Assembly (NCBI GenBank): GCA_041984885.1
Contig: JBHIXH010000032.1
Coordinates: 1-25,788, forward strand
Origin: UBA4486 sp041984885
GTDB lineage: Bacteria > Pseudomonadota > Gammaproteobacteria > Eutrophobiales > Eutrophobiaceae
Length of the DNA stretch: 25,788 nt
Direction of reading: 5' to 3'
Below are positions 7,119 through 15,368 of the stretch, piece after piece (position 1 is the first letter of the stretch; the number at the start of each line of letters is the position of its first letter). Under the pieces are notes generated by a model. It did no database searches. It worked only from the letters and a program-made list of their open reading frames with translations, and had not been told where the DNA came from. Made by a program: the position numbers and the translations under genes.

Positions 7119-8072
7119 ATGAGTATCCTTGCCTGTTTAAGTCTTATCCTGCTGCTGGTCGTTGCCCCTGTTATTCTCTCTTATGTTGTCGAGTACCTGC
7201 GGCCAAATCGCACCAGGCCGGAGAAACTTGTCTGGGCCGAAGATATCGCGATCGAGTATGTCGATGTCGGTGACATAAATATTCGTTATATCAAAACCGG
7301 CCAGGGGCCGAACCTGGTACTGCTGCACACATTACGTACGCAGCTGGATATCTTTCAGAAGATGATTCCACAACTGTCCCGGTCATTTACCGTGCATGCA
7401 TTTGATTACCCGGGTCATGGCTGGTCAGACATTCCGGATGCGGACTACAGTATGGAGTTTTTTATTGATGCAGTTGAAAAGATCTTCGAACGGCTGGATA
7501 TCAATGATGCGATCGTGGCCGGTGTCTCGATTGGTGGCTCGATTCCGCTCGTCATGGCCGGAAAAAATAATCCGCGTATCAAGGGTGTGGTCTCAATTAA
7601 CCCGTATGATTACGCCGGCAAGGGCCCGGCACGTGGCAACCTGATTGCCAGGTTTTTTATGTCGATCATCTTTGTGCCGGTAATTGGTGCGACGTTCATG
7701 CGCTTTCGCATACCGCTTATTGAAAAGCTGGTATTTCATGGCGGTGTGTATGATCCCGCAAGTCTGCCTGCGTCATTTTTAAAAGAGTGCTACCAGGTTG
7801 GTGAACGACCGGGACAGTTGAAGGGATTTATCAACCTGATTCGAAACTCCGATTCATTTATGCAGGCGCACCGGTTTTATAACAATATTTCCGTTCCGGT
7901 TCTGATTTTGTACGGTGAAAAGGACTGGGCCCATGCAGACGAACGCCAGAAAACCTCGACAGCAATACCCGGTGCAACAACCGAAACGATTGAAGGGACC
8001 GGACATTTTCTCAGCCTGGAGAAACCGGAGTTGTTAGTCGACAGAATCAATCGTTTTTCCGGTTCGCTGTAA
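7119..8072 (+). CDS. Membrane-anchored alpha/beta hydrolase
   Basis: This is a 317-residue serine hydrolase of the alpha/beta fold with an N-terminal signal-anchor helix (residues 1-24), so it is likely held at the inner membrane facing the periplasm. Visible elements: oxyanion-side strand NLVLLHTLRT (65-74), DYPGHGWSD (96-104), nucleophile elbow GVSIGG (135-140, Ser137), acid GEKD (Asp269) and GTGHF (His296). The catalytic triad is complete. The substrate is unknown; esterase, lipase and C-C hydrolase are all possible. I chose the ATG at 7119 because GGAGGTGG lies just upstream; an in-frame TTG at 7017 would add 34 residues with no SD and would bury the signal anchor. The gene is flanked by a 21-bp near-repeat (6999-7019 and its own 3' end). 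Confidence 0.9.
   Translation: MSILACLSLILLLVVAPVILSYVVEYLRPNRTRPEKLVWAEDIAIEYVDVGDINIRYIKTGQGPNLVLLHTLRTQLDIFQKMIPQLSRSFTVHAFDYPGHGWSDIPDADYSMEFFIDAVEKIFERLDINDAIVAGVSIGGSIPLVMAGKNNPRIKGVVSINPYDYAGKGPARGNLIARFFMSIIFVPVIGATFMRFRIPLIEKLVFHGGVYDPASLPASFLKECYQVGERPGQLKGFINLIRNSDSFMQAHRFYNNISVPVLILYGEKDWAHADERQKTSTAIPGATTETIEGTGHFLSLEKPELLVDRINRFSGSL
8049..8069 (+). repeat. 21-bp near-repeat, downstream copy
   Basis: AATCG-t-TTTTCCGGTTCG-c-TG at the end of the alpha/beta hydrolase gene, the partner of 6999-7019. It encodes the last residues, NRFSGSL, before the stop. Confidence 0.45.
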
Positions 8073-8210
8073 ACCCTGTTCGGAATACCCAAATGGAAAA
8101 ACACCGGTCTTCCGCGTAGGCCTGTGTGTAACATGACCGACAATCAAACCCGCACCACACCGGAACAGGTCTGATAGCCGTGATCATTCTTATAAACATT
8201 GATACTAAAC

Positions 8211-8267
8211 ATGCTGGATAAAGATCTGCAGGATATCAGGAACCATTGCGAACAATCGTCGCCATGA
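8211..8267 (+). CDS. Possible 18-residue upstream peptide overlapping the next gene
   Basis: ATG at 8211 opens an 18-codon frame (MLDKDLQDIRNHCEQSSP) that ends with TGA at 8265-8267. That TGA overlaps the ATG of the lipoprotein gene in an ATGA arrangement, a classic layout for coupled translation. The SD before 8211 is poor. It may be a leader peptide, a frameshifted relic or a chance ORF. Confidence 0.25.
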   Translation: MLDKDLQDIRNHCEQSSP

Positions 8268-8689
8268 TCAAGCGCCTGTTACGTTGCAAATTATTCCCGG
8301 TATTACTTCCGGTTTTTTCTGCCTGTGATCGCCAGACTGACATTTATTCGCTTGATACCGTCATGCAAGAGGTGGCGACAGAGATCAACCGCACAAGCAC
8401 GAAACAGCGCGAGGCCCGGGCGGAAATCGTCAATAACAACCTCAGAATTGTCTACCGTTACCATGATGTTAATGCTGACGAGGTCGATATGCCTGTTCTG
8501 AGACGTACGTTGAAATCCGAAATGATAAAAGTGTCGTGCAGGAAGGATGCGGCGTTAAAATCCATACTGGTCGCTGGCCGCGTCATTGACTATACGCTGT
8601 TTTTGCAAGACGACGTACCCGCTGGTTCATTTTCCGTTACGCACGCGACGTGTGCAAAACCGAATAACCTTGCGGATTTTATTGACTGA
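8264..8689 (+). CDS. Hypothetical lipoprotein
   Basis: This 141-residue product has no recognised family. From the ATG at 8264 it starts with a basic, hydrophobic signal (MIKRLLRCKLFPVLLPVFSAC) whose lipobox FSAC puts the lipidated Cys at residue 21. The mature part is polar with an Arg/Lys/Glu-rich helical stretch (about 30-55), then alternating strand-like segments (RIVYRYHDV, ILVAGRVIDYTLFLQ) and two cysteines (92 and 130) that could form a disulfide. There is no strong SD before the ATG. A TTG at 8246 has AGGA nearby and would add six residues, or translation may be coupled to the short upstream ORF. The neighbouring TPR gene is convergent. The lipoprotein call rests on the signal sequence alone. 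Confidence 0.65.
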   Translation: MIKRLLRCKLFPVLLPVFSACDRQTDIYSLDTVMQEVATEINRTSTKQREARAEIVNNNLRIVYRYHDVNADEVDMPVLRRTLKSEMIKVSCRKDAALKSILVAGRVIDYTLFLQDDVPAGSFSVTHATCAKPNNLADFID

Positions 8690-8713
8690 CTGAAACTGGC
8701 AAAAATACAACCG

Positions 8714-8726
8714 ACCTGCGCCAGGT
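8714..8726. terminator. Short hairpin between convergent genes
   Basis: ACCTG-CGC-CAGGT is a perfect 5-bp stem between the lipoprotein gene and the TPR gene. On the minus strand a run of five Ts follows about 8 bases further on (8699-8708 region), so it could weakly terminate the TPR transcript. Confidence 0.3.
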
Positions 8727-8743
8727 TACCGAACCGGTCACAC

Positions 8744-11119
8744 TTAAAGACTTTCCAGCGTTTTCTCCGCTTCGTCCTTACCCGGGTAATGCTCATCGGT
8801 ATTAGTAGCAATCTCCAGAGCCTCGCGTGCTGCCTCTTTATTACCCACCTTGTAGTAGGCCATTCCCAGGTGATAGTTCATACCAACATTTTCCGGAGCA
8901 GCCGAGACTGCTTTTTCGAAATACGTAATTGCCTCTTTGACATTACCCTGCTTGTACAATAGCCAGCCAACGGTATCCTGGTAAGCCGCATTATTTTCAT
9001 CCTTGAGTTTATCAGTCAGCACCGAGGCCCGTTTCAGGCTTTCTTCAGTGCCGACATAGTCAATTAACAGCATCGCCAGGTTATTCGTAGCCAGTTTGTT
9101 TTCCTCGTCCTGCACCAGCACCGATTCATAAAGACTGATAGCCTTATCGATTTCGCTGTTCAGTTCGTAATAACGCGCCAGATCGGTGACAAGTAACGGT
9201 GCGAACCCGGTTGCATCTATACCATCCTGGTAAACCTTGATGGCCTTGTCTGTGTCATTCATTTGTACATACGCATTTGCCAGATTTCGATAAGGCAGTG
9301 GCCAATCCGTTTTCTTGCTGATGGCAGACTGGAAGGTCTTGATGGCTTTATCTGTTTCTTTCCTGAATAAATAGATTTCACCAATAAGATTTTCCACGAA
9401 GACATTAGAAGGGCTGGCATCGAGTAGTTGCTGAAGTTTTTCCAATGCTTCATCAGTACGCCCGGTTGCCAGCATGGTTCTGACCAACTGGGTTACCGGT
9501 TCAACCGCATCAGGTGCCAACTCGACGGCACGTTCAAACTCGCTGATACTTTCATCAAGCTGATTATCCTGTCTGAGAATCATGGCATTGAAGTAATATC
9601 CGATTGCCTTGTCCGGGTGCGTCACTTTCATCTGGTTCGTGATCTTTTGCAGTTCACCCCAGTTTTTGCGGGACGCCTGAATACGAAATAACACTTCCAT
9701 CGCGGCAAGATTATCCGGTGATATTTCCAGTACCTCGTCCAGCTGTTCTATCACTTGATCAGTATCGTTTTTTAACGCCAGAATCCGGATCAACTGCTCT
9801 CTCAGTTTCAGGTCTGTCTTGTTTAACGTGACCGCTCGTTTCATCGTGTCAACAGCCAGATCCATTTCATTGTTAACAGCATAAGCACGTGCCAGGTTGG
9901 TCAATAACGGAACCGATTTCGGCTGATCACGCATTGCGGAACGAAAGTCAGCTATCGCTGATACGGCGTCTCCCTCCGCCAGGGCAATTTGTCCCCGTAG
10001 AGCCAGGGCAGCCTGATTGTCTGGTGACTCAGCAAGAACCTCTTTAATTAATGACCTGGCCTGCTCGACTTTTCCCTGTTTTGCCTGTAACTCGGCCATC
10101 AGTATCCGGGCGGTCAAACCATCCGGTTTCAGTTGTTCATTATCGATTATTGACTGATATAAATTCAGCGCATTATCAGTCTGTCCCAGTTTTTGGTAGG
10201 CAGCGGCAAGTGAAAATCTCATCGCCAGATCATCAGGATGCGTGGCGGATAACCTTTCCATTTCGGAGAGAGCGGATTCACTGCCCTGTTCATTTACTAT
10301 TAATTTAATTAATGCCAGTTTGACCTGGTGATTATCGGGGAAATCCCTGATCGCATCGCGCAAGGTCTGTTCTGATTCCTTTTTCCTGTCCTGTGCAAAA
10401 TAGATATCGGCTAACCTGAGACGATGAAACAGGGCATCGGGTTGTTGCTGGATGATCTGTTGCATCTGGCTGATGGCAGCATCAAACTGGCCTGATTCCA
10501 TCAACAGCGTGGCCAGTGTATTCCTCAGCAGCGCATTTTCCGGCTGCTTTTCCAGGGTGGACTGAACAAGTGTAATCGCCTCAGCCCGGTTTTCATTCCT
10601 GTTCAGCAGTCCTGCCTTCAGTATGACTGCGTTAATGCTGTCCGGGGCCAGTTCCAGCGCACGCAACGCATCCCGCATGGCGGCTTCAAGATTATTTTGT
10701 TTGATGAATACGGAACCACGAAAAACATAAGCATCCGCGTGGTCAGGATTGAAGCTGACGGCTTTCTCCGCAAATTCCATCGCCTGGTCGAGTTGGTTTG
10801 ACAGTAATAAAAACTGTCCCAACCGAATCCTTGCCTGAGCGTGTGTCTCGTCCAGTTCCAGGATAGCGTTATATTGACCGGCGGCACCACGAAAATCCTG
10901 CAGTCTTTCCAGGGTTTGACCCAGCTCAAACCGTGCCTTTATGTCCTTTGGATCAATTTGCAATGCGTTTTCGTATTCGTCCCGGGCCTTTTCGTAATCA
11001 CCGGATTCAGCTAACTGGCGGGCCTTCTCAAAGTGCTCCGCTTTTTTATCTTCGGCTCCCCCGCAGGCGGACAGCTGCAAAAAAAGAATTGACAGGGTAA
11101 TTAGTAAGATATGTTTCAT
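8744..11119 (-). CDS. TPR-repeat lipoprotein, PrsT-like
   Basis: This is a 791-residue lipoprotein made almost entirely of tetratricopeptide repeats, roughly twenty by eye (recurring A-x-x-x-Y/F...A...A-x-x-x-x-P spacing of 34 residues). The signal peptide MKHILLITLSILFLQLSAC has Cys19 in a lipobox followed by GG. The protein should sit in the periplasm, anchored in a membrane, as a scaffold for protein-protein contact. The architecture and the opening EHFEKARQLAESGDYEKAR resemble PrsT, the TPR lipoprotein of PEP-CTERM/exosortase exopolysaccharide loci, but no exosortase, PEP-CTERM protein or polysaccharide gene is in the window. The symbol is therefore withheld. The gene stands alone, with a long AT-rich region before its start. 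A general TPR assembly factor is the alternative. Confidence 0.88.
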   Translation of the reverse strand: MKHILLITLSILFLQLSACGGAEDKKAEHFEKARQLAESGDYEKARDEYENALQIDPKDIKARFELGQTLERLQDFRGAAGQYNAILELDETHAQARIRLGQFLLLSNQLDQAMEFAEKAVSFNPDHADAYVFRGSVFIKQNNLEAAMRDALRALELAPDSINAVILKAGLLNRNENRAEAITLVQSTLEKQPENALLRNTLATLLMESGQFDAAISQMQQIIQQQPDALFHRLRLADIYFAQDRKKESEQTLRDAIRDFPDNHQVKLALIKLIVNEQGSESALSEMERLSATHPDDLAMRFSLAAAYQKLGQTDNALNLYQSIIDNEQLKPDGLTARILMAELQAKQGKVEQARSLIKEVLAESPDNQAALALRGQIALAEGDAVSAIADFRSAMRDQPKSVPLLTNLARAYAVNNEMDLAVDTMKRAVTLNKTDLKLREQLIRILALKNDTDQVIEQLDEVLEISPDNLAAMEVLFRIQASRKNWGELQKITNQMKVTHPDKAIGYYFNAMILRQDNQLDESISEFERAVELAPDAVEPVTQLVRTMLATGRTDEALEKLQQLLDASPSNVFVENLIGEIYLFRKETDKAIKTFQSAISKKTDWPLPYRNLANAYVQMNDTDKAIKVYQDGIDATGFAPLLVTDLARYYELNSEIDKAISLYESVLVQDEENKLATNNLAMLLIDYVGTEESLKRASVLTDKLKDENNAAYQDTVGWLLYKQGNVKEAITYFEKAVSAAPENVGMNYHLGMAYYKVGNKEAAREALEIATNTDEHYPGKDEAEKTLESL

Positions 11120-11265
11120 AGCTCAATTTTCCCGTAGATATTACGATGTGATCAAAATAATTCTGGAAGGCGGACTGTGATATTCAATGATCAGGATTTG
11201 CGCGATTAAATAAAAATGTGTTTTTTATATGCAAAACACCGAGTAACGATAGTATTCCACCTTTC

Positions 11266-11294
11266 AGTATAAATAAATGCTTTTTAGCTGACAT
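11266..11294 (-). promoter_or_regulatory. Possible sigma70 promoter of the TPR gene
   Basis: On the minus strand ATGTCA (four of six matches to TTGACA) and TATACT (five of six to TATAAT) are separated by 17 bases. They lie about 150 bp before the TPR start in an AT-rich stretch. Confidence 0.3.
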
Positions 11295-11526
11295 GAGTAT
11301 TAATCCCGATAAATAGAGTAATAAAAATAATCGGCCAATGTCTGTTGAATCAGCACAAAATTTTCTTCCCCTTTGCCGGGAAGCAGTGGTTACAGAACCG
11401 GTAATGATAAAAACAGAACAAGTACGCCGTATTTGTCGAACAGCTGCATCAACTTGTCTTGCAGAGGTTTGCGAAAGATTACTACGGCATCATTACTTAT
11501 TGATGCCAATGGAGACAGCGATACCC

Positions 11527-11560
11527 CATCATTCATCATCATGGCGGATAATGAATGATG
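11527..11560. repeat. Perfect 10-bp inverted repeat downstream of the SLC13 gene
   Basis: CATCATTCAT (11527-11536) and ATGAATGATG (11551-11560) are perfectly complementary with a 14-base spacer, beginning 17 bp past the SLC13 stop. No T-tract follows on the minus strand. It could form an mRNA 3' stem-loop or be a protein site. Confidence 0.45.
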
Positions 11561-11577
11561 CCCTGGTTGTTGCGAAA

Positions 11578-13350
11578 TCAGAAAGGCCAGACCAGCGGGA
11601 TCAGCGTCGTGCTGACAGTCATGGCGATGATTGCCATCGGCAGGCCGATTTTCAGGTAATCAGTAAAGTGATAACCACCGGGGCCCATGACCATCAGGTT
11701 TGTCTGGTAACCAAGCGGGGTCATAAAGCTGGCACTGGCGGCAAACATGACCGCAACGATATACGGTAAAGGACTTACACCCAGTTGCTCAGCCACGCCT
11801 AACGCGATCGGAAAGACAATCACGGCGGCCGCGTTATTTGTAATCAGTTCCGTAAAGAAAATCGTAATCAGGTAAACAATGATCAGTGCCAGCCACGGAC
11901 TCTGGATACTGTCACTCAAAATCGACTGCACCAGCCAGGTTGCCATACCGCTTTCTTCCATCGCGGTGCCAAGCGCAAACGCCGCGCCGATGACGACCAG
12001 CACGGGCAGGTTCACGCTGACATTCATACGCGCGCGGTTGACGGTCACGCAGCGCGTTGCCAACAATAAACCACAAGCCACCATGACCACCTCGAGTACG
12101 GAGGCAAACCCCAGTGCATTAACCAAAACCATGGAGATAAGTATCGCTATTGCGATTGGCGCCCGGGCAAAATCCGGCGGCTGCGAATTTCGTAACGGGC
12201 TGACGAGCATAAAGTCACGACGATAACGATATTGATCCACGAAGTTCCAGCTGGTCTCGAGTAATAACGTATCGCCAACCTGTAACTGCACCTCGCCGAC
12301 CTTGCCCCGCAAGCGTTCGCCGCCACGACTGATACTCAGGATCGCGGCCTGATACAAGGTACGAAAGCGTGACGCCTTGACCGATTTTCCAATGCCGGGA
12401 AACTCGGGACCAATCACGACTTCAACCAGGCAACGTTGATGATTATTCAGGCTGAGTTTTTCCGAACCACCATGCGCCGCCGCCAGGCCATTGATCTGTT
12501 GTAACTCACGGGCAAGTTCCGGTGCGCCGATAAACGCGAGCTGATCACCGGCCTGTAACTGCATATCCGGCCCGACTGCCGTATGCAGCTTGTCGCCACG
12601 CTCGATGTCCGTCAGATAACCGTATTGCAGATTACGTAACCCTGCTTCCTGGATTGTCTTGCCATGTAACGGGCTGCCCTCCGGGATGATCATTTCAACA
12701 TGATACTCACGTGCGTGTTCGAGTTGCTCCACCAGGCCTTCGCGTGCCGGTAACAGTTTTCTGGCAAACAAGAACAGGAAGATGGATCCGGCAATAAGCA
12801 AGGGGACACCGACCCAGCTTACGGCGAAGATGTGAAAACCCTGCATGCCATGGTTCTGCATGAGCCCATCCACAACGAGGTTGGTACTGGTACCAATCAA
12901 CGTGCAGGTACCACCGAGGATGGCGGCATAACTCAGGGGTAATAACAGGTGTGACACCGGCAGCTTCAGTCGCTGTCCCCATTCCTGTACGGCCGGTATC
13001 ATCATCGCGACGACGGTAGTGTTATTCAGAAACGCGCTGAGCAGCGAGGTCGGCAAAACCATGCGTAATATACTGCCGTTTTGGGTACGCGGTTGGCCGA
13101 GCAGTTTCTGTGCAATCCAGAAAATGGCGCCGGTATCGCGCAGGGCAGCGGCGACAACATACAAGGCGGCGACCGTCATCAGCCCGGGATTGGCAAAACC
13201 GGAGAGCGCCTGTTCCGGCGTGATGACACCGGCCAGTAGCACAATCACCAGTGCCGCCATCATGGTGACCTCGGGCTGTATGCGATTGCTGACCAGCGCC
13301 GCCAGCACACCAAACATCACCCCCGCAGTCAGTATCATTTCCCACGTCAT
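11578..13350 (-). CDS. SLC13/DASS family transporter with two RCK_C (TrkA_C) domains
   Basis: This is a 590-residue inner-membrane permease of the divalent anion:Na+ symporter family. The first membrane half (about 1-200) carries FLNNTTVVAMM (107-117) and GTSTNLVV (153-160). The second half (about 395-590) carries ELITNNAAAVIVFP and TPLGYQTNLMV. These are the paired re-entrant substrate/Na+ motifs of the fold. Between the halves lie two soluble RCK_C domains (about 215-290 and 300-380), each with a GxxL/GxS...GD pattern, which probably bind a ligand and gate or regulate transport. This domain order is common in bacterial SLC13 permeases often annotated as sulfate or dicarboxylate transporters. 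The substrate cannot be read from sequence. cysK lies nearby on the same strand, which mildly favours sulfate, but a GST and a terminator-like element intervene. Confidence 0.92.
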   Translation of the reverse strand: MTWEMILTAGVMFGVLAALVSNRIQPEVTMMAALVIVLLAGVITPEQALSGFANPGLMTVAALYVVAAALRDTGAIFWIAQKLLGQPRTQNGSILRMVLPTSLLSAFLNNTTVVAMMIPAVQEWGQRLKLPVSHLLLPLSYAAILGGTCTLIGTSTNLVVDGLMQNHGMQGFHIFAVSWVGVPLLIAGSIFLFLFARKLLPAREGLVEQLEHAREYHVEMIIPEGSPLHGKTIQEAGLRNLQYGYLTDIERGDKLHTAVGPDMQLQAGDQLAFIGAPELARELQQINGLAAAHGGSEKLSLNNHQRCLVEVVIGPEFPGIGKSVKASRFRTLYQAAILSISRGGERLRGKVGEVQLQVGDTLLLETSWNFVDQYRYRRDFMLVSPLRNSQPPDFARAPIAIAILISMVLVNALGFASVLEVVMVACGLLLATRCVTVNRARMNVSVNLPVLVVIGAAFALGTAMEESGMATWLVQSILSDSIQSPWLALIIVYLITIFFTELITNNAAAVIVFPIALGVAEQLGVSPLPYIVAVMFAASASFMTPLGYQTNLMVMGPGGYHFTDYLKIGLPMAIIAMTVSTTLIPLVWPF

Positions 13351-13410
13351 TGTAATAATTCCCGGAACAGGCAGATGGCGGCGATGTTAACGAGGTCTGG
13401 ATATTCAGCC

Positions 13411-13432
13411 AAGAACAAAAAGCTCTTAGCTT
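13411..13432 (-). terminator. Possible rho-independent terminator after the GST gene
   Basis: On the minus strand AAGCT-AAG-AGCTT is followed by TTTGTTCTT. The 5-bp stem is short but the T-rich tail is in the right place. A second perfect 6-bp stem, CAGGGT/ACCCTG (13467-13484), lies between it and the GST stop. Together they separate the GST gene from the SLC13 gene. Confidence 0.35.
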
Positions 13433-13501
13433 ATGCTTGAGTATCGATTACAGCCTGACTGTCGGACAGGGTCAGGACACCCTGCCCGTAAGATCAGTAA
13501 T

Positions 13502-14158
13502 CTATTCCTGCCTTGCCCTTTGCATGGCCTGCAATGTTGTCGCATACGATTTATGCATCTTTTGATAGAAGGCCTCCTGGGATAGCCGCTCCTGCCAGGA
13601 CTGCAAATCGGGAAATTTCGACATATCCACTTCCAGCACATCATACGGATCGACCGTTGCCAGCAGGCTGAGATCAGCAATGCTGATCGAGTTACCGGCC
13701 AGGAAATCTGAATGAGCCAATTGATCATTCGCGACACCAAAAAATCGATCAATAAATGCATAACCGTCTTTCATTGACTGTTCATCGACCGGTACGCCGA
13801 CAATGGGTGCCAGGATCTTGTTGAATAATGCCTTGCCAATGCCGTTGGCAACGTGCACCGATGTAAAATCACACCAGCTATCCACTATTGCCTGTGCCTC
13901 GATATCGGCCGGATACAACCCGGATTCAAATTTACGACACAGGTATTTCATGATCGCCGTGCTTTCAAACAAGGTGAAACCATCGACATCGATCGCCGGG
14001 ATCTTGCCGCTTGGACTCAGCTTCTTGTAATCATCGGATTGCGTATCGCCGGCCAGGGGGCTGGTGCGGATAAATTCGTACTCCTTGCCCAGTGCGTTCA
14101 GACACAGTCGGACACGGTTCACGGGAAAAGACAGGTCGATGCCATAGAGTTTGATCAT
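13502..14158 (-). CDS. Glutathione S-transferase family protein
   Basis: This is a 218-residue cytoplasmic GST-like protein. The N-terminal thioredoxin-fold domain (about 1-80) shows MIKLYGIDLSFPVNRVRLCL, the cis-Pro segment GKIPAIDVDG (51-60) and FESTAIMKYL (64-73), where Glu-Ser should bind the glutathione gamma-glutamyl group. The C-terminal helical domain carries SIADLSLLATVDPYDV, the usual N-capping/hydrophobic staple region. Ser10 may be the catalytic residue, as in other bacterial GSTs. An SD (GGAGA) lies a few bases before the ATG. The gene follows cysK by 52 bp on the same strand and may be co-transcribed, which would join cysteine synthesis with thiol chemistry. That link is inference, and the AT-rich gap could hold a separate promoter. 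Confidence 0.92.
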   Translation of the reverse strand: MIKLYGIDLSFPVNRVRLCLNALGKEYEFIRTSPLAGDTQSDDYKKLSPSGKIPAIDVDGFTLFESTAIMKYLCRKFESGLYPADIEAQAIVDSWCDFTSVHVANGIGKALFNKILAPIVGVPVDEQSMKDGYAFIDRFFGVANDQLAHSDFLAGNSISIADLSLLATVDPYDVLEVDMSKFPDLQSWQERLSQEAFYQKMHKSYATTLQAMQRARQE

Positions 14159-14210
14159 TCGTTCTCTCCAGTCAGGGATTATTTATATTTATACATTATA
14201 TATATGTGAT

Positions 14211-15254
14211 TTATTCAAACTGACATGCCGGTGTGGATTTTGAAAGCTCGATCTCCTCGTCCGTCATATCTACCGGAATATCCTCGAATAACGGCGTGGA
14301 TAAATAACGCTCACCGGTATCCGGCAACATGCAGAGAATATTGCTGCCTGCGTCCGCCTGTTCACATACCTGCAACGCACCGGCAAACGTGCCACCTGCC
14401 GAAATACCGACAAAAATCCCTTCCTTTTGCGCCAGCTGTCGTGAGTATTTCAGCGCATCCGGCCCTTCAATCAGTACGATTTCGTCGATCAAATTGTCCT
14501 TATTCGCATCGTCGGTCAGTTTGGAAATAAAATCCGGCGTCCAGCCCTGTAACGGGTGCGGTTTGAAACTCGGATGGCTGCCCGGCTCACCTGCATCGTT
14601 CAGCGGTTGTGCGACGCCGCTGTGCACCAGCGGTGCCAGCGCGGGTTCACATACGATCACTTTCGTCTTCGGGCTTTGCTTGCGCAAAACACGGGAAACC
14701 CCCTTTAATGTACCGCCGGTGCCGTAACCGGTGACCCAGTAATCCAGTGAATTATCCGGGAAGGCTGCCAGGATTTCCGGCGCAGTCGTCTCCGAGTGCA
14801 TATCGGCATTGGCTTCATTCTCGAACTGGCGTGCCAGAAACCAGCCATGCTCTTTCGCGAGCTCGACTGCCTTTGCCAGCATACCGCTGCCTTTTAACGG
14901 GGCCGGCGTCAGCACGACTTTCGCTCCGAGAAATCGCATCAGGCGGCGCCGTTCAATACTGAAGCTCTCTGCCATCGTGACCACGAGCGGGTAGCCTTTT
15001 TGCGCACACACCATGGCAAGACCGATTCCGGTATTACCGCTGGTTGCCTCGACCACGGTCTGCCCGGGCTTTAATGTGCCGTTGCGTTCGGCATCTTCAA
15101 TAATACCGAGTGCGAGCCTGTCCTTGACCGATCCCATCGGGTTAAACGCCTCAATCTTGACATACAGGTTGACGTGCTCCGGCGCCAGTTTATTGATTTT
15201 AACAACGGGCGTATTACCGACTGTACCCAGGATATTGTCGAATCTGGCTGACAT
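14211..15254 (-). CDS. cysK: Cysteine synthase (O-acetylserine sulfhydrylase)
   Basis: This PLP enzyme makes cysteine from O-acetylserine and sulfide in the cytoplasm. The 347-residue protein shows GNTPVVKI (13-20), the PLP lysine in NPMGSVKDRLAL (Lys44), the SGNTGIG substrate loop (72-78), the YGTGGTLKG phosphate-binding glycine loop in the middle, and GISAGGTF with DTGERYLST near the end. It is about 25 residues longer than Escherichia coli CysK; the extension is the acidic C-terminal segment VDMTDEEIELSKSTPACQFE. GTGGTLKG instead of GTGGTITG is a modest variant. A strong SD (GGGAGG) precedes the ATG. Cystathionine beta-synthase-like or CysM identity is possible but less likely, since the MAESFSIERRRL loop is CysK-like. 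Confidence 0.93.
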   Translation of the reverse strand: MSARFDNILGTVGNTPVVKINKLAPEHVNLYVKIEAFNPMGSVKDRLALGIIEDAERNGTLKPGQTVVEATSGNTGIGLAMVCAQKGYPLVVTMAESFSIERRRLMRFLGAKVVLTPAPLKGSGMLAKAVELAKEHGWFLARQFENEANADMHSETTAPEILAAFPDNSLDYWVTGYGTGGTLKGVSRVLRKQSPKTKVIVCEPALAPLVHSGVAQPLNDAGEPGSHPSFKPHPLQGWTPDFISKLTDDANKDNLIDEIVLIEGPDALKYSRQLAQKEGIFVGISAGGTFAGALQVCEQADAGSNILCMLPDTGERYLSTPLFEDIPVDMTDEEIELSKSTPACQFE

Positions 15255-15368
15255 ATGTGCCTCCCTCTGTTTTGCTACTCATTTTAGTTGACTGGTGCTG
15301 AAAAGAAACTACATGTAACTGCGGAATGCGGATTGACCTGGAATCTGCCGGGTCAAAGCGACAGGATT

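Larger units (their letters stand above)
11120..11577. other. Gene-free intergenic region, AT-rich on the left
   Basis: There are 458 bp between the TPR gene start and the SLC13 gene end. The left part (11120-11340) is clearly AT-rich and must hold the TPR promoter. It also has a 7-bp inverted repeat, GTGTTTT/AAAACAC, at 11218-11239. The right part (11341-11577) has ordinary base content. Short reading frames there lack coding features and SDs, so I see no gene, though a decayed one cannot be excluded. Confidence 0.6.

Noticed and set aside
11338..11769. A 143-codon plus-strand frame starting in the intergenic region and running into the SLC13 gene
   Set aside because: More than a third of it is antisense to the transporter, its composition is His/Arg-rich shadow-like, and it has no SD.
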